Origin: a virus
IMG/VR virus record: IMGVR_UViG_3300036770_005499
Location: 1-40,759 of that record
Direction: 5' to 3' (one strand)
Length of the DNA stretch: 40,759 nucleotides
The notes under the pieces: generated by a model
What the model was told of the DNA's origin: nothing
The model's database searches: none
Seen by the model: the letters and a program-made list of their open reading frames with translations, nothing else
Translations under genes and position numbers: made by a program
In this document: piece by piece, positions 14,094 through 21,165 of the stretch
Layout of the letters: each line of letters opens with the position of its first letter
Numbering within the stretch: position 1 is the stretch's first letter

Positions 14094-14492
14094 ATGAGTA
14101 AGGCACTATCCACCGCTGGACAGCAGTACCTAGCCGCACTTGAGGCGCAGGCTTCTGCCGAGAAAGCCGTTGCAGTCGCCAAGCAACTTTTCACCGAGGC
14201 GGTAGCCGAGGCTGGAATGAGCGAGGTTTCCGTGAACGGCAAGAAAATCAGCCTTGTCACCGCAGTCCGCAGGAACTTCGTCGTGGAGAAACTGAAGGAA
14301 CTGGTCAATGCCAAGACCTACGAACTGGTCACCAAGACCGCCGTAGAGCCGAAGGCGTTTGACAAGGCTCGCAAGGCTGGAGAAATCAGCGCAGATGTTG
14401 AGTCGGCGTGTGTCACGCCCACCCCGTACACACGCATCGTCGTCTCCGACGAGAAGGCAGAAGCCGAACTTCCGTTCGCAGAAGCCGTCTGA
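14094..14492 (+). CDS. Hypothetical helical protein
   Basis: This 132-residue protein is Ala-rich and helical at the start (LAALEAQASAEKAVAVAKQLFTEAVAEAG). A small beta segment with VNGKKISLV comes next and an acidic C terminus. It is the first rightward gene beside the DnaA boxes, with an AAGGGAG site eight bases before the ATG. No family was recognised. Confidence 0.75.
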   Translation: MSKALSTAGQQYLAALEAQASAEKAVAVAKQLFTEAVAEAGMSEVSVNGKKISLVTAVRRNFVVEKLKELVNAKTYELVTKTAVEPKAFDKARKAGEISADVESACVTPTPYTRIVVSDEKAEAELPFAEAV

Positions 14493-14499
14493 CGAGGCT

Positions 14500-14526
14500 G
14501 GTGGGGTAGGTCAGTCCTGCCCCACC
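14500..14526 (+). terminator. Hairpin after gene 14094-14492
   Basis: GGTGGGG and CCCCACC form a GC-rich 7-bp stem eight bases past the stop. No T-run. Confidence 0.5.
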
Positions 14527-14606
14527 ACCCTTAGTCGGGAACGGCGCAAAATGGCATTTTGGCACTCAACCTGACGAATGAGTTTCTGCACCCGTTCTAG
14601 TTCTAC

Positions 14607-14620
14607 GGATAAATCTATCT
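14607..14620. promoter_or_regulatory. Candidate operator GGATAAATCTATCT
   Basis: Third member of the RGATARATCTATCY family, in a gene-free stretch (14493-14728). Confidence 0.45.
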
Positions 14621-14728
14621 GGCGTTGCTCGAAGCCCCGGGCTCGGCGTTGAGACACTTCATCGTTCACAGTCCCACATTACTACGGGGCTTCAGGCGCG
14701 TGAGTGCGAAATGGCGGTGGGGTCGTCT

Positions 14729-14755
14729 TAGGAAACCCCAGCCACAACGGTATAG
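14729..14755 (+). promoter_or_regulatory. Repeated promoter, copy R2
   Basis: Motif with CCCC variant; leadered gene at 14800. Confidence 0.85.
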
Positions 14756-14799
14756 TCCCCTCGTTCCGAACAACTACTACCGAAAGGAAGGAACATTCC

Positions 14800-15270
14800 A
14801 TGTCCACCCTGCTAGAGGTCACCGAAAGGGCAGAAGGCGTTATCCACAACGCTTTCGGTCTGAAGGGTGAATCGTTTGGTTTTGACCTGCCGAGTGCCAT
14901 GCTCGTCGGTATCAAAATCGACGAGAACGGCAACCTTGCCGACGTAAATCCCGAACTCGCTACTCACGGCGACATTTACCAACTGCTTGACAGCGTGAAG
15001 CCGAGCCTTGTGAAGGGCTTTGACGCTCTCGCTCTCGTCACCTGCGGTTGGGCTGCCCCTATCGCTGACGGGAACAACGAACCCGAGACTGCGCCGAGCG
15101 AACACCCCAACCGTCGCCGTGTGCGTCTGTTCGTGTGTGCCACTCGTTCAGAAATGGCGAGCGTTCTGCGTTTCCAAGACGAGGCAGAAACGCCGATTCT
15201 CGACGCTGGCGAGGCACGAGGACCGCTTGCCGAGGCGATAGCCGACCTAATGAATCGGGTTTCTGAATAG
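14800..15270 (+). CDS. Hypothetical alpha/beta protein
   Basis: This 156-residue protein has an alternating hydrophobic pattern with LALVTCGWAAPI and RLFVCATRSEMASVLRF strands and a C-terminal helix. An identical leader module (ACTACTACCGAAAGGAAGG) precedes the ATG. It resembles actinobacterial hypothetical proteins of unknown function. Confidence 0.75.
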   Translation: MSTLLEVTERAEGVIHNAFGLKGESFGFDLPSAMLVGIKIDENGNLADVNPELATHGDIYQLLDSVKPSLVKGFDALALVTCGWAAPIADGNNEPETAPSEHPNRRRVRLFVCATRSEMASVLRFQDEAETPILDAGEARGPLAEAIADLMNRVSE

Positions 15271-15279
15271 GAACGGGCA

Positions 15280-15303
15280 GGGGTGGGGCGAGAGTCCCAC
15301 CCC
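15280..15303 (+). terminator. Hairpin after gene 14800-15270
   Basis: GGGGTGGG pairs with CCCACCCC just past the stop. Confidence 0.55.
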
Positions 15304-15313
15304 TAGTAGCCCG

Positions 15314-15340
15314 TAGGAAACTCCAGCCAGCGAGGTATAG
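15314..15340 (+). promoter_or_regulatory. Repeated promoter, copy R3
   Basis: Full motif; leaderless ATG 15348. Confidence 0.85.
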
Positions 15341-15347
15341 GCACTCC

Positions 15348-15719
15348 ATGAGCAAAACAACGACCACGATAGAAGAACTAAAGGAAGCGCAGAAACGGAC
15401 TAGCGCGATGAACGCTCTCAAAAAGCGAGCCTCGCAACTGGGCATTACGCTTGCCGAACTCGTGAGTGAAATAGACAAAGGTGGAAAACCCGAAAAAGAC
15501 TACGTTCTCATTGTGCGGTTTGACCGCATGAAGAAAATGTTGGACTTTGTTCGTTCCAACTTTGACGAAGACGAGGTTGGGGTCTGGCGAGGAAGTGCCA
15601 TTGACCCAGAGTTTCGTGGCATTGGTCGTGCGCCAACGAACCACTACGTTCTCCGCTCTCCCAAGTCCCCGTTCGTGGATAGAGACGAACGGATAGACGT
15701 AGAACCAGACCCCGAATAG
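15348..15719 (+). CDS. Hypothetical protein
   Basis: This 123-residue leaderless gene has a helical N-terminal third (TTTIEELKEAQKRTSAMNAL), then a beta-rich region (KDYVLIVRFDRMKKMLDFVRSNF). The TAG stop is followed three bases later by the 13-bp repeat and a terminator hairpin. The function is unknown. Confidence 0.72.
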   Translation: MSKTTTTIEELKEAQKRTSAMNALKKRASQLGITLAELVSEIDKGGKPEKDYVLIVRFDRMKKMLDFVRSNFDEDEVGVWRGSAIDPEFRGIGRAPTNHYVLRSPKSPFVDRDERIDVEPDPE

Positions 15720-15753
15720 GGTCTTCCGCCACCGTCAAAAATCTGCCAACCCC

Positions 15754-15800
15754 CCAACGCCCCACCCTGTTGTCGCTGTCAGGGTGGGGCTTGGCGTTGG
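15754..15800 (+). terminator. Long hairpin after the 13-bp repeat
   Basis: CCAACGCCCCACCCTG pairs with CAGGGTGGGG and GGCGTTGG, with two unpaired bases between those right-arm blocks. Stem of about 16 bp. Confidence 0.65.
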
Positions 15801-15850
15801 GTAGCCGGGGCTTTCGGCGCACGGGGCCGATGATCACAGCCCCGTTGTGG

Positions 15851-15877
15851 TAGGAAACTCCAGCCAGTGAGGTATAG
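15851..15877 (+). promoter_or_regulatory. Repeated promoter, copy R4
   Basis: Full motif; ATG 15885 of a 21-residue frame. Confidence 0.75.
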
Positions 15878-15884
15878 GCACTCC

Positions 15885-15950
15885 ATGAAGGTTTGCACCG
15901 AAGGGAACGGGGTAGGAAACCCCAGCCTCATCGGTATAGACACTCCATAA
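15885..15950 (+). CDS. 21-residue peptide reading through the next promoter
   Basis: A leaderless ATG begins MKVCTEGNG, then the frame is copy R5 translated (VGNPSLIGIDTP) to a TAA stop. It may be a real micro-peptide or a decayed cassette. Confidence 0.25.
   Translation: MKVCTEGNGVGNPSLIGIDTP
15913..15939 (+). promoter_or_regulatory. Repeated promoter, copy R5 (no gene)
   Basis: Full motif, but ATA stands where ATG is expected and no open frame follows for 200 bases. Confidence 0.75.
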
Positions 15951-16157
15951 GCAACGGTGAGAGGTTCCTCGCCTCTCTCCCGAACAACATAGGTGTAAGT
16001 CTCCCTTCGGGATAAGGCTCTGACCAAGATAAGGCTCTTCGGTATTCTAGACACTTCCGAATCCGCCCTCTTCCTGTCACCCGTCTCTCCTCTGAAAAGA
16101 CCTCTCCCTATGGGGGCGACGGCCCTGTTCGGGGGTGGGGCGAGGGGACTCTCGCCA
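15946..16157 (+). ncRNA. Possible non-coding transcript from promoter R5
   Basis: There is no open frame. It has a hairpin GAGAGG-TTCCTCG-CCTCTC near 15960 and two GATAAGGCTCT copies 17 bases apart (16011-16021, 16028-16038). It could be an RNA or a promoter remnant. Confidence 0.3.
16011..16038 (+). repeat. Paired GATAAGGCTCT repeats
   Basis: Two exact 11-mers start 17 bases apart. A second pair lies at 29925-29953 on the other strand (starts 18 apart), and a single copy at 13323-13333. Confidence 0.7.
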
Positions 16158-16184
16158 TAGGAAACTCCAGCCAGAGAGGTATAG
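16158..16184 (+). promoter_or_regulatory. Repeated promoter, copy R6
   Basis: Full motif; TATAGG, seven bases (GAAACAC after the TATAG core), then leaderless ATG 16192. Confidence 0.85.
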
Positions 16185-16191
16185 GAAACAC

Positions 16192-16497
16192 ATGACAGCG
16201 CAACAAGAAATCCCGAACGAATACAAGGTTCTTCAGGAAGGTCAGACCATCGCTTCCTCACACAAGGTTGTTAGTTGCACCCGAATCTCCGAACGAGTTG
16301 AGGGTGACTCCTACGCTTCGTGGGTCGCTCTTTGCGAGAACACGGTTCCGTACTCCTACCACAAGTGGGTGACATGGATTATCGCTGCTCGCCCTGAAGG
16401 GTGGTCTGCTGGTTCGGGTCACTACTTCCGACCCGACGAATGGGAATCTGCTCTCGCCAACTACGAGACGAGAGGTGGTCTGCTCTCGCAGGGGTAA
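16192..16497 (+). CDS. Hypothetical protein
   Basis: This 101-residue leaderless gene has a beta-rich middle with Trp (SYASWVALCENTVPYSYHKWVTWIIAA) and a Gly-rich end. No family was recognised. A strong terminator lies 32 bases past the stop. Confidence 0.7.
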   Translation: MTAQQEIPNEYKVLQEGQTIASSHKVVSCTRISERVEGDSYASWVALCENTVPYSYHKWVTWIIAARPEGWSAGSGHYFRPDEWESALANYETRGGLLSQG

Positions 16498-16528
16498 CGC
16501 CTCTTTCCCCCTTGCTTGTAGAGCAAAC

Positions 16529-16572
16529 AGCCCACTCAGGTAGTCGCTGACCTGAGTGGGCTGGAGTTTTTT
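16529..16572 (+). terminator. Rho-independent terminator
   Basis: AGCCCACTCAGGT (16529-16541) pairs with ACCTGAGTGGGCT (16550-16562), a 13-bp perfect stem. GGAG and six Ts follow. Confidence 0.85.
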
Positions 16573-16619
16573 ACACGGGGCTTCCGGGGTTCAGATCTGG
16601 CTCAGCTGCAGCCCCGCAT

Positions 16620-16646
16620 TAGGAAACTCCAGCCAAGTTGGTATTG
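16620..16646 (+). promoter_or_regulatory. Repeated promoter, copy R7
   Basis: Motif with TATTGT -10; leaderless ATG 16654. Confidence 0.85.
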
Positions 16647-16653
16647 TCACAAC

Positions 16654-16998
16654 ATGACTACACGCACTACACCGACAATGCGCTCTTTCATTCGGGCAAG
16701 CCTGAAGGAAAAGAGTTTCTTTTTCTCCGAGTCCACCATGCAGTTTTTTGGCTCGCAGGTGCATGGGGAGTTTCACCAAATCAGCACCGACGAACCTCAT
16801 CGTGGTTATTTCATTACGTCAGAACAAGACGACGAAGATGGCGCATGGGGTGGGAAACGTCGTTACACCATTCGTTACGCACAAAGCCCTACGGAGATTT
16901 CTGACTTTTCGGAGTTTGGTCAGTACGCAACATACGAAGAGGCGCATATGGCTCTCCCCGTAGGAAACTCCAGCCACATCGGTATAGTTCCTGCATGA
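16654..16998 (+). CDS. Hypothetical protein ending inside the next promoter
   Basis: This 114-residue leaderless gene is mostly beta with charged segments. The last 13 residues (PVGNSSHIGIVPA) are encoded by promoter copy R8, and its TGA overlaps the ATG of the following gene. The function is unknown. Confidence 0.7.
   Translation: MTTRTTPTMRSFIRASLKEKSFFFSESTMQFFGSQVHGEFHQISTDEPHRGYFITSEQDDEDGAWGGKRRYTIRYAQSPTEISDFSEFGQYATYEEAHMALPVGNSSHIGIVPA
16961..16987 (+). promoter_or_regulatory. Repeated promoter, copy R8 (inside a gene)
   Basis: Full motif lying within the 3' end of gene 16654-16998; leaderless ATG 16995. Confidence 0.85.
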
Positions 16999-17324
16999 CA
17001 AACAAAACAGCGGAAGAAATACTCGGATACGTTCCGAAGTTCTATCAGAACGAAGCGGTGGAAATCCGCTTTCACTCCACACGAAACAACGAGATGCGTT
17101 ACCAACTTCTTGCGTCAGTCACGCAGAGTGGTGTGCTTATCTATACCTTGCACCGTGTGCCAACACGCTCACCATATGCGATTTCTATGGTTAGCCTCTT
17201 TTCCAACCCGAACCCATTGCCGATGAAGGCATACGAGGGCTGGCAAAACGACCTGCTGGAGTGGATTATCGCGCCCAAGAACTCACAAGGACAGAACATT
17301 TACGAAATCAGCGAGGTGCTGTAA
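16995..17324 (+). CDS. Hypothetical protein
   Basis: This 109-residue protein starts six bases past TATAGT. It is aromatic and helical at the start (AEEILGYVPKFYQNEAVEIRF). It couples to the next gene as TAATG. No family was recognised. Confidence 0.72.
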   Translation: MTNKTAEEILGYVPKFYQNEAVEIRFHSTRNNEMRYQLLASVTQSGVLIYTLHRVPTRSPYAISMVSLFSNPNPLPMKAYEGWQNDLLEWIIAPKNSQGQNIYEISEVL

Positions 17325-17824
17325 TGGGTCTAGACAATATTCCGAACAAGTACCCCTGCAAAACGCAGGGAACGGCGATTATCACGCCACGCCTGAACAA
17401 AGAGGGCAACCCGATTTTGGAAGATGACGGTACGCCGATGACCGCTATTGACTGCCAAGCAACGCAGGCAAACGGCGGTTGCCCGTACAAGAATGACTAC
17501 GAAAAGTCTGGTCTGACCGGTGGAAGCGTTCTCGGTATGTTCGGTACGGACTGCTGGTATCGGGGGAAGTACGGTAACTACCTTGTGGAAGAACTTGGTA
17601 TTTACGATGAGACCGAAGGGCTCTCTTTCTACGGCGCATTAGGGGACAACTCGCACAAGTCACCCCATGAGTGCAACATTCTTGCCGACGCAATGGAGAA
17701 GGGTCTGGAGACCTACGACGGCGAAGGCGAAGAAGCCGACGACGTGAGACAGTCCATTGCCTACGCCATTTGGTATCTCCGATGGGCGGCTGTCACTACT
17801 GAAGGGCTGGACTGTTGGTACTAG
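17324..17824 (+). CDS. Cys-containing hypothetical protein
   Basis: This 166-residue protein has cysteines at several points (NKYPCKTQG, AIDCQATQANGGCPYKN, GTDCWYRGKYG, HECNIL and a final DCWY). The pattern resembles a secreted or metal-binding small-phage family, but none is recognised. It is translated by overlap with gene 16995-17324. The 13-bp repeat starts four bases past the stop. Confidence 0.75.
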   Translation: MGLDNIPNKYPCKTQGTAIITPRLNKEGNPILEDDGTPMTAIDCQATQANGGCPYKNDYEKSGLTGGSVLGMFGTDCWYRGKYGNYLVEELGIYDETEGLSFYGALGDNSHKSPHECNILADAMEKGLETYDGEGEEADDVRQSIAYAIWYLRWAAVTTEGLDCWY

Positions 17825-17872
17825 CCTCTTCCGCCACCGTCAAATAAATCTTGCTAACCCACCCACCAAAGT

Positions 17873-17912
17873 CCCCACCCCGTTGTCGCTGTCGGGGTGG
17901 GGATTTGGTTTT
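17873..17912 (+). terminator. Rho-independent-type terminator
   Basis: CCCCACCCCG and CGGGGTGGGG enclose TTGTCGCTGT; ATTTGGTTTT follows. Confidence 0.75.
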
Positions 17913-18001
17913 AGGTCGCCGGGGCTTCCGGGGTTCGTGCGCGTTCCAGCTGAAGCCCCGGGCATAAATCAGAAAGTAGCAGAAAAGTATTTTGACGAAA
18001 A

Positions 18002-18028
18002 TAGGAAACTCCAGCCGAGTGGGTATAG
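18002..18028 (+). promoter_or_regulatory. Repeated promoter, copy R9
   Basis: Full motif; leadered ATG 18060 with AGAGGAG. Confidence 0.85.
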
Positions 18029-18059
18029 GCACTTCACAAGCGACAGAGGAGAACTACTA

Positions 18060-18335
18060 ATGGACATTTACTGCCCAGTATGCGGAGAACCGTGGGAGAA
18101 CGACACTCTTCACGACTACGCCGAAGAGACAAACTCCACCTATAAGAACGTGTACCGTTCATTCATAAATGACGGGTGTGGTACGGCGTTCTCAACGTGG
18201 AGTGTGACGTGTGAACCAAACCCAAGCATGAGAACGCACCTCATGGGCGTACTTGCCGAAATCATGGGCGACGACGTAGACGGTATTATGTCAGGCATGG
18301 AAGATGCAGAGGCATGGGGACTACTCAACGAGTAG
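18060..18335 (+). CDS. Zinc-ribbon hypothetical protein
   Basis: This 91-residue protein begins MDIYCPVCGEPWEND, a zinc-ribbon knuckle. A second pair of cysteines (GCG and C in VTCEPN) is near residues 40-60. The leader has AGAGGAG. It probably binds zinc; the function is unknown. Confidence 0.72.
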   Translation: MDIYCPVCGEPWENDTLHDYAEETNSTYKNVYRSFINDGCGTAFSTWSVTCEPNPSMRTHLMGVLAEIMGDDVDGIMSGMEDAEAWGLLNE

Positions 18336-18362
18336 TAGGAAACTCCAGCCGAAGTGTTATAG
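18336..18362 (+). promoter_or_regulatory. Repeated promoter, copy R10
   Basis: Motif with TTATAG; leadered ATG 18394. It abuts the stop of gene 18060-18335. Confidence 0.85.
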
Positions 18363-18393
18363 GTAACTCATAAGCGACAGAGAGGAACGAAAG

Positions 18394-18657
18394 ATGAGCC
18401 GTTATTATCCAGCAGGCTGCACGACGAAGGTTTTTGACCAAGCGTGGGAAGATGAGTACGCTGACTACGCGACAGTAATCTACACTTGCGACAAGTGTGG
18501 TTCCGAATACGAGGGCGAACTCTTGATTGACGCCCATCACGACGGGGAAGAAGTAGAGGCAGAAGAGCCGTGTGACATTCTGAACCCCGAAGGTGTGGCG
18601 TGTGGGGGAACCTATACGGCGGTGTTTGAGTGGAGTGGAAATAGGGGAGAGTGGTGA
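18394..18657 (+). CDS. Zinc-binding hypothetical protein
   Basis: This 87-residue acidic protein has YTCDKCGSEYEGE (CxxC) at about residues 30-42 and a second pair (PCDIL...ACGG) near 60-71, giving a four-cysteine zinc site. GAGAGGAACG lies upstream of the ATG. Unknown role. Confidence 0.72.
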   Translation: MSRYYPAGCTTKVFDQAWEDEYADYATVIYTCDKCGSEYEGELLIDAHHDGEEVEAEEPCDILNPEGVACGGTYTAVFEWSGNRGEW

Positions 18658-18761
18658 ACACTCTCTTTTATCTATACGGGGCTTTCATCGGTTTTCCAAT
18701 TGGCGTCGTAGTGGGTTTGTGCATACGGAAGCCCCGGCGCAACCACGAGGAAAAGAGTCAT

Positions 18762-18788
18762 TAGGAAACCCCAGCCTCGGCGGTATGG
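18762..18788 (+). promoter_or_regulatory. Repeated promoter, copy R11
   Basis: Motif with TATGGA; leaderless ATG 18796. Confidence 0.85.
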
Positions 18789-18795
18789 ACACTCC

Positions 18796-19143
18796 ATGAG
18801 CGACAACAACATCACCATCAAAGTCAAAGAAGCCCTTGAGGCTGGAGTAATCATCGGAGACGGGCATGGCTTGTACGAGCCGTCTTTTTACGAGCCTCAC
18901 TTCACCATCGAGGAACTCAACGAGGCAGAACTCATTGAGACCCACAAGTCAGACGGAACCCACAAGGGGACTATCTTCGGCCCTGACGGTCAAATCGTTC
19001 CGCAAATGCAGGCGGTCTACAACCTTGACTTTCTCTACTGGGTTGCTGGTCTGCTCGGCGTGACCGACTACCCTCGGTCAATGGGGCGAGGCTCGCAGGC
19101 TCAGGAACTCGTCGGCTTCATTCGGAAGGCTCTGCCCCAGTAG
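18796..19143 (+). CDS. Hypothetical protein
   Basis: This 115-residue leaderless gene has an acidic first half. Its hydrophobic segment near residues 77-90 (LDFLYWVAGLLGVTDY) may lie at or in a membrane, or form the core of a helical domain. No family was recognised. Confidence 0.72.
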   Translation: MSDNNITIKVKEALEAGVIIGDGHGLYEPSFYEPHFTIEELNEAELIETHKSDGTHKGTIFGPDGQIVPQMQAVYNLDFLYWVAGLLGVTDYPRSMGRGSQAQELVGFIRKALPQ

Positions 19144-19160
19144 GGGGCAGGGTTTTCCCG

Positions 19161-19187
19161 TAGGAAACTCCAGCCAGAGAGGTATAG
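19161..19187 (+). promoter_or_regulatory. Repeated promoter, copy R12
   Basis: Full motif; leaderless ATG 19195. Confidence 0.85.
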
Positions 19188-19194
19188 ATACATC

Positions 19195-19362
19195 ATGAGC
19201 AACAAATACACGATGACCGATACATACAAAATCGTCAGGTTCCACAAAGACGGCGAGAACGAGGTAATCGCCACGGGTCTCACGCTGGAAGAGGCGCAAG
19301 AGCACTGCCGTCGTGATGACACGCGAGGCGACGACTGGTTCGACGGTTACGACTACGAGTAG
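19195..19362 (+). CDS. Conserved small phage protein
   Basis: This 55-residue protein carries the pattern Y-K-I-V-R-F-x-K-D...GLTLEEAQEHCRRDDTRG-DWFDGYDYE, which recurs in many actinophages. It is acidic at the C terminus. Its function is not known to me. The 13-bp repeat and a true T-run terminator follow. Confidence 0.82.
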   Translation: MSNKYTMTDTYKIVRFHKDGENEVIATGLTLEEAQEHCRRDDTRGDDWFDGYDYE

Positions 19363-19388
19363 CCCTCTTCCGCCACCGTCAAAAATCT

Positions 19389-19445
19389 CTCACCCGTCGG
19401 CTTCTCCTTCTTCGCTCGGCGGGTGAGATTTTTTTATAAGCACCG
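19389..19445 (+). terminator. Rho-independent terminator
   Basis: CTCACCCG and CGGGTGAG close a 33-base loop and run into seven Ts; adjoining ATCT/AGAT extends pairing. Confidence 0.8.
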
Positions 19446-19518
19446 GGGCTTCCGCGCGCGCAGATCGGAACCAACGAAGCCCCGCGTAGGCGCACCAGCA
19501 CGAAGGGTCAGGCGAGAC

Positions 19519-19545
19519 TAGGAAACTTCAGCCGTCACGGTATAG
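19519..19545 (+). promoter_or_regulatory. Repeated promoter, copy R13
   Basis: TTCC variant; leaderless ATG 19553. Confidence 0.85.
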
Positions 19546-19552
19546 ACACTCC

Positions 19553-19807
19553 ATGACCAACATCAACAGCACCAACATCAGCGTCCACGTCAAGTCCGAA
19601 GCCGAGTTTGAGTTCAGCACTCTGCCGAGCGGTGCCATCACCATCGAAATTGGGTTCCTCAAGTCTCGCGTTACTTACTTCTTCGACACGCCCGACGAGG
19701 CCCGTGATTTCGTCTACCGCATGGCGACGGGGTACTTTGATTTCTGCACGAACAGCGAGCGCAACGAAGGTTGGGCACGTCATTACGAAGAAACGGTTGG
19801 GGTGTGA
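19553..19807 (+). CDS. Hypothetical beta protein
   Basis: This 84-residue leaderless gene is rich in beta strands (ISVHVKSEAEFEFSTLPSGAITIEIGFLKSRVTYFF). A helix with DTPDEARDFVYRM follows. No family was recognised. Confidence 0.72.
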   Translation: MTNINSTNISVHVKSEAEFEFSTLPSGAITIEIGFLKSRVTYFFDTPDEARDFVYRMATGYFDFCTNSERNEGWARHYEETVGV

Positions 19808-19812
19808 CGGCG

Positions 19813-19839
19813 TAGGAAACTCCAGCCTTCACGGTATAG
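19813..19839 (+). promoter_or_regulatory. Repeated promoter, copy R14
   Basis: Full motif; leaderless ATG 19847. Confidence 0.85.
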
Positions 19840-19846
19840 ATACTCC

Positions 19847-20002
19847 ATGACCACGATGACAGCGATGCCAGAAGACAACGACGACGAGTGGGGTTGGCAA
19901 GCGGACGACGACCTTTGGGACGACGACGCCGAACCTTACGAGGACGACGCATGGGCCGATAGTGAGACCCTCAACTCCGCAGGTTGGGGGGAATGGGACT
20001 AG
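19847..20002 (+). CDS. Very acidic small protein
   Basis: This 51-residue protein is almost entirely Asp/Glu/Trp (DNDDEWGWQADDDLWDDDAE). The highly negative charge could mimic DNA or bind a basic partner; that is inference. A terminator overlaps its stop. Confidence 0.7.
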   Translation: MTTMTAMPEDNDDEWGWQADDDLWDDDAEPYEDDAWADSETLNSAGWGEWD

Positions 20003-20019
20003 CCCCTTCGGGGGCTTTT
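20002..20019 (+). terminator. Rho-independent terminator
   Basis: GCCCCTTCGGGGGC hairpin with a T-rich tail (TTTTCC), overlapping the stop of gene 19847-20002. Confidence 0.8.
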
Positions 20020-20098
20020 CCTTCGGCTCCCGGGGCTTCCGCGAGTGGCGCGCTGTTCGTACGAAGCCCCGCCCATGCTCCGACGTGGAACGGCGGGC

Positions 20099-20125
20099 TA
20101 GGAAACTCCAGTCACGGGGGTATAG
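20099..20125 (+). promoter_or_regulatory. Repeated promoter, copy R15
   Basis: Full motif (GTC variant); leaderless ATG 20133. Confidence 0.85.
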
Positions 20126-20132
20126 ACACTCC

Positions 20133-20504
20133 ATGACAGCGACCAAAGAAACTCCCATTTCCTACGGAACCATTTCCAACACTTGCCAATGCGACGAAGA
20201 TTGCTACGGCATTTGTTGGGAAGATGACTTTTACTTCTTCGAACTTTGCACCGAAGACATTATTGCCAACGGTAGCGGTTGGTGGGGTATTGAGAACGTG
20301 CGACTTTGGCACGGTAACGTGTCGGGCTATGGTCAGGCAAACAATGCCCGTGACCTACTTGACCTAATGACCGTTCGTAGCGAATGGCAGATGGAATACC
20401 GTGTCTTTGCCGACCGCATTGAGTATTCTCTCTCGCACCACGACGCACCAATGGGTAGCGCAAGCACTATCCGACCCATGCCCGAGGATTGGGAGCCGTT
20501 CTGA
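20133..20504 (+). CDS. Hypothetical protein with Cys/aromatic N terminus
   Basis: This 123-residue leaderless gene has four Cys near residues 17-28 (NTCQCDEDCYGICWED), suggesting metal binding, and an aromatic-rich middle with WWGIENVRLWHGN. No family was recognised. Confidence 0.72.
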   Translation: MTATKETPISYGTISNTCQCDEDCYGICWEDDFYFFELCTEDIIANGSGWWGIENVRLWHGNVSGYGQANNARDLLDLMTVRSEWQMEYRVFADRIEYSLSHHDAPMGSASTIRPMPEDWEPF

Positions 20505-20510
20505 ACGGGC

Positions 20511-20537
20511 TAGGAAACTCCAGTCAGAAAGGTATAG
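20511..20537 (+). promoter_or_regulatory. Repeated promoter, copy R16
   Basis: Full motif; leaderless ATG 20545. Confidence 0.85.
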
Positions 20538-20544
20538 ACACTCC

Positions 20545-20700
20545 ATGACCACAACGACAGACAGCCACCTGACAGCCTGCATGAACCTCATTGACGAAAT
20601 ACTGAAGCCTGTCAAAACCTACACTTGCGTAGAGTGTGGGCAGAGGTTCACCGACCCCGAAGAGTACGCCTACGGACACGATTGCGAGGTTGAGTCGTGA
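20545..20700 (+). CDS. Small zinc-finger-like protein
   Basis: This 51-residue protein has CVECGQRFTDPEEYAYGHDC at residues 28-47: Cys-x2-Cys at the start and a His-x-Cys end, like a C2HC finger. It couples to gene 20697-20822 through a GTGA overlap. Confidence 0.7.
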   Translation: MTTTTDSHLTACMNLIDEILKPVKTYTCVECGQRFTDPEEYAYGHDCEVES

Positions 20701-20822
20701 TACTTGACATTTTTTCCGTGACGTTGGCGGTGACATTCCTAGCCCTACTCGCCACGGCGACAGTCCTGACGATTGTTCAGGAAGATGACCCCGACCACTA
20801 CTACGACGAAGAACTGGCGTAA
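20697..20822 (+). CDS. Tiny membrane protein
   Basis: This 41-residue protein starts with GTG inside the TGA of the zinc-finger gene. One hydrophobic helix (VTLAVTFLALLATATVLTIV) is followed by an acidic tail (EDDPDHYYDEEL). It is probably an inner-membrane single-pass protein with an N-out or N-in orientation that cannot be told. Confidence 0.6.
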   Translation: MILDIFSVTLAVTFLALLATATVLTIVQEDDPDHYYDEELA

Positions 20823-20905
20823 GCCTTTTCTTCTACGCACAGCGGGGCCTCGGCGGTGAGTATTCACGCCTAAAGCCCCGATGCAAGACAAAAAAGTTTT
20901 CACCG

Positions 20906-20932
20906 TAGGAAACTTCAGCCATGACGGTATTG
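20906..20932 (+). promoter_or_regulatory. Repeated promoter, copy R17
   Basis: TATTGG variant; leaderless ATG 20940. Confidence 0.85.
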
Positions 20933-20939
20933 GCAATAC

Positions 20940-21104
20940 ATGACAGCGACACAGAAACCGAAACTTTGTTCGTGGGTTTGCGCTCAGGACATGGCCGAAG
21001 AACTGGGGATTCCCTACGAACAATTCCGGTGGATTGACACGGAATCAGAGGCTTACCTTGAGGCCAATAACTGGGAAGAACATTGTGATTATTGTTGCCC
21101 ATAG
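20940..21104 (+). CDS. Small Cys-rich hypothetical protein
   Basis: This 54-residue leaderless gene has two Cys pairs (CSWVC and HCDYCC), suggesting zinc binding. Its stop codon is the TAG that begins promoter copy R18. Confidence 0.65.
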   Translation: MTATQKPKLCSWVCAQDMAEELGIPYEQFRWIDTESEAYLEANNWEEHCDYCCP

Positions 21105-21128
21105 GAAACTCCAGCCACAGCGGTATAG
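21102..21128 (+). promoter_or_regulatory. Repeated promoter, copy R18
   Basis: Full motif; leadered ATG 21166 with GAAAGGGG. Confidence 0.85.
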
Positions 21129-21165
21129 ACAACTCAACAGCGATAAGCCTGAAAGGGGCAACGAA

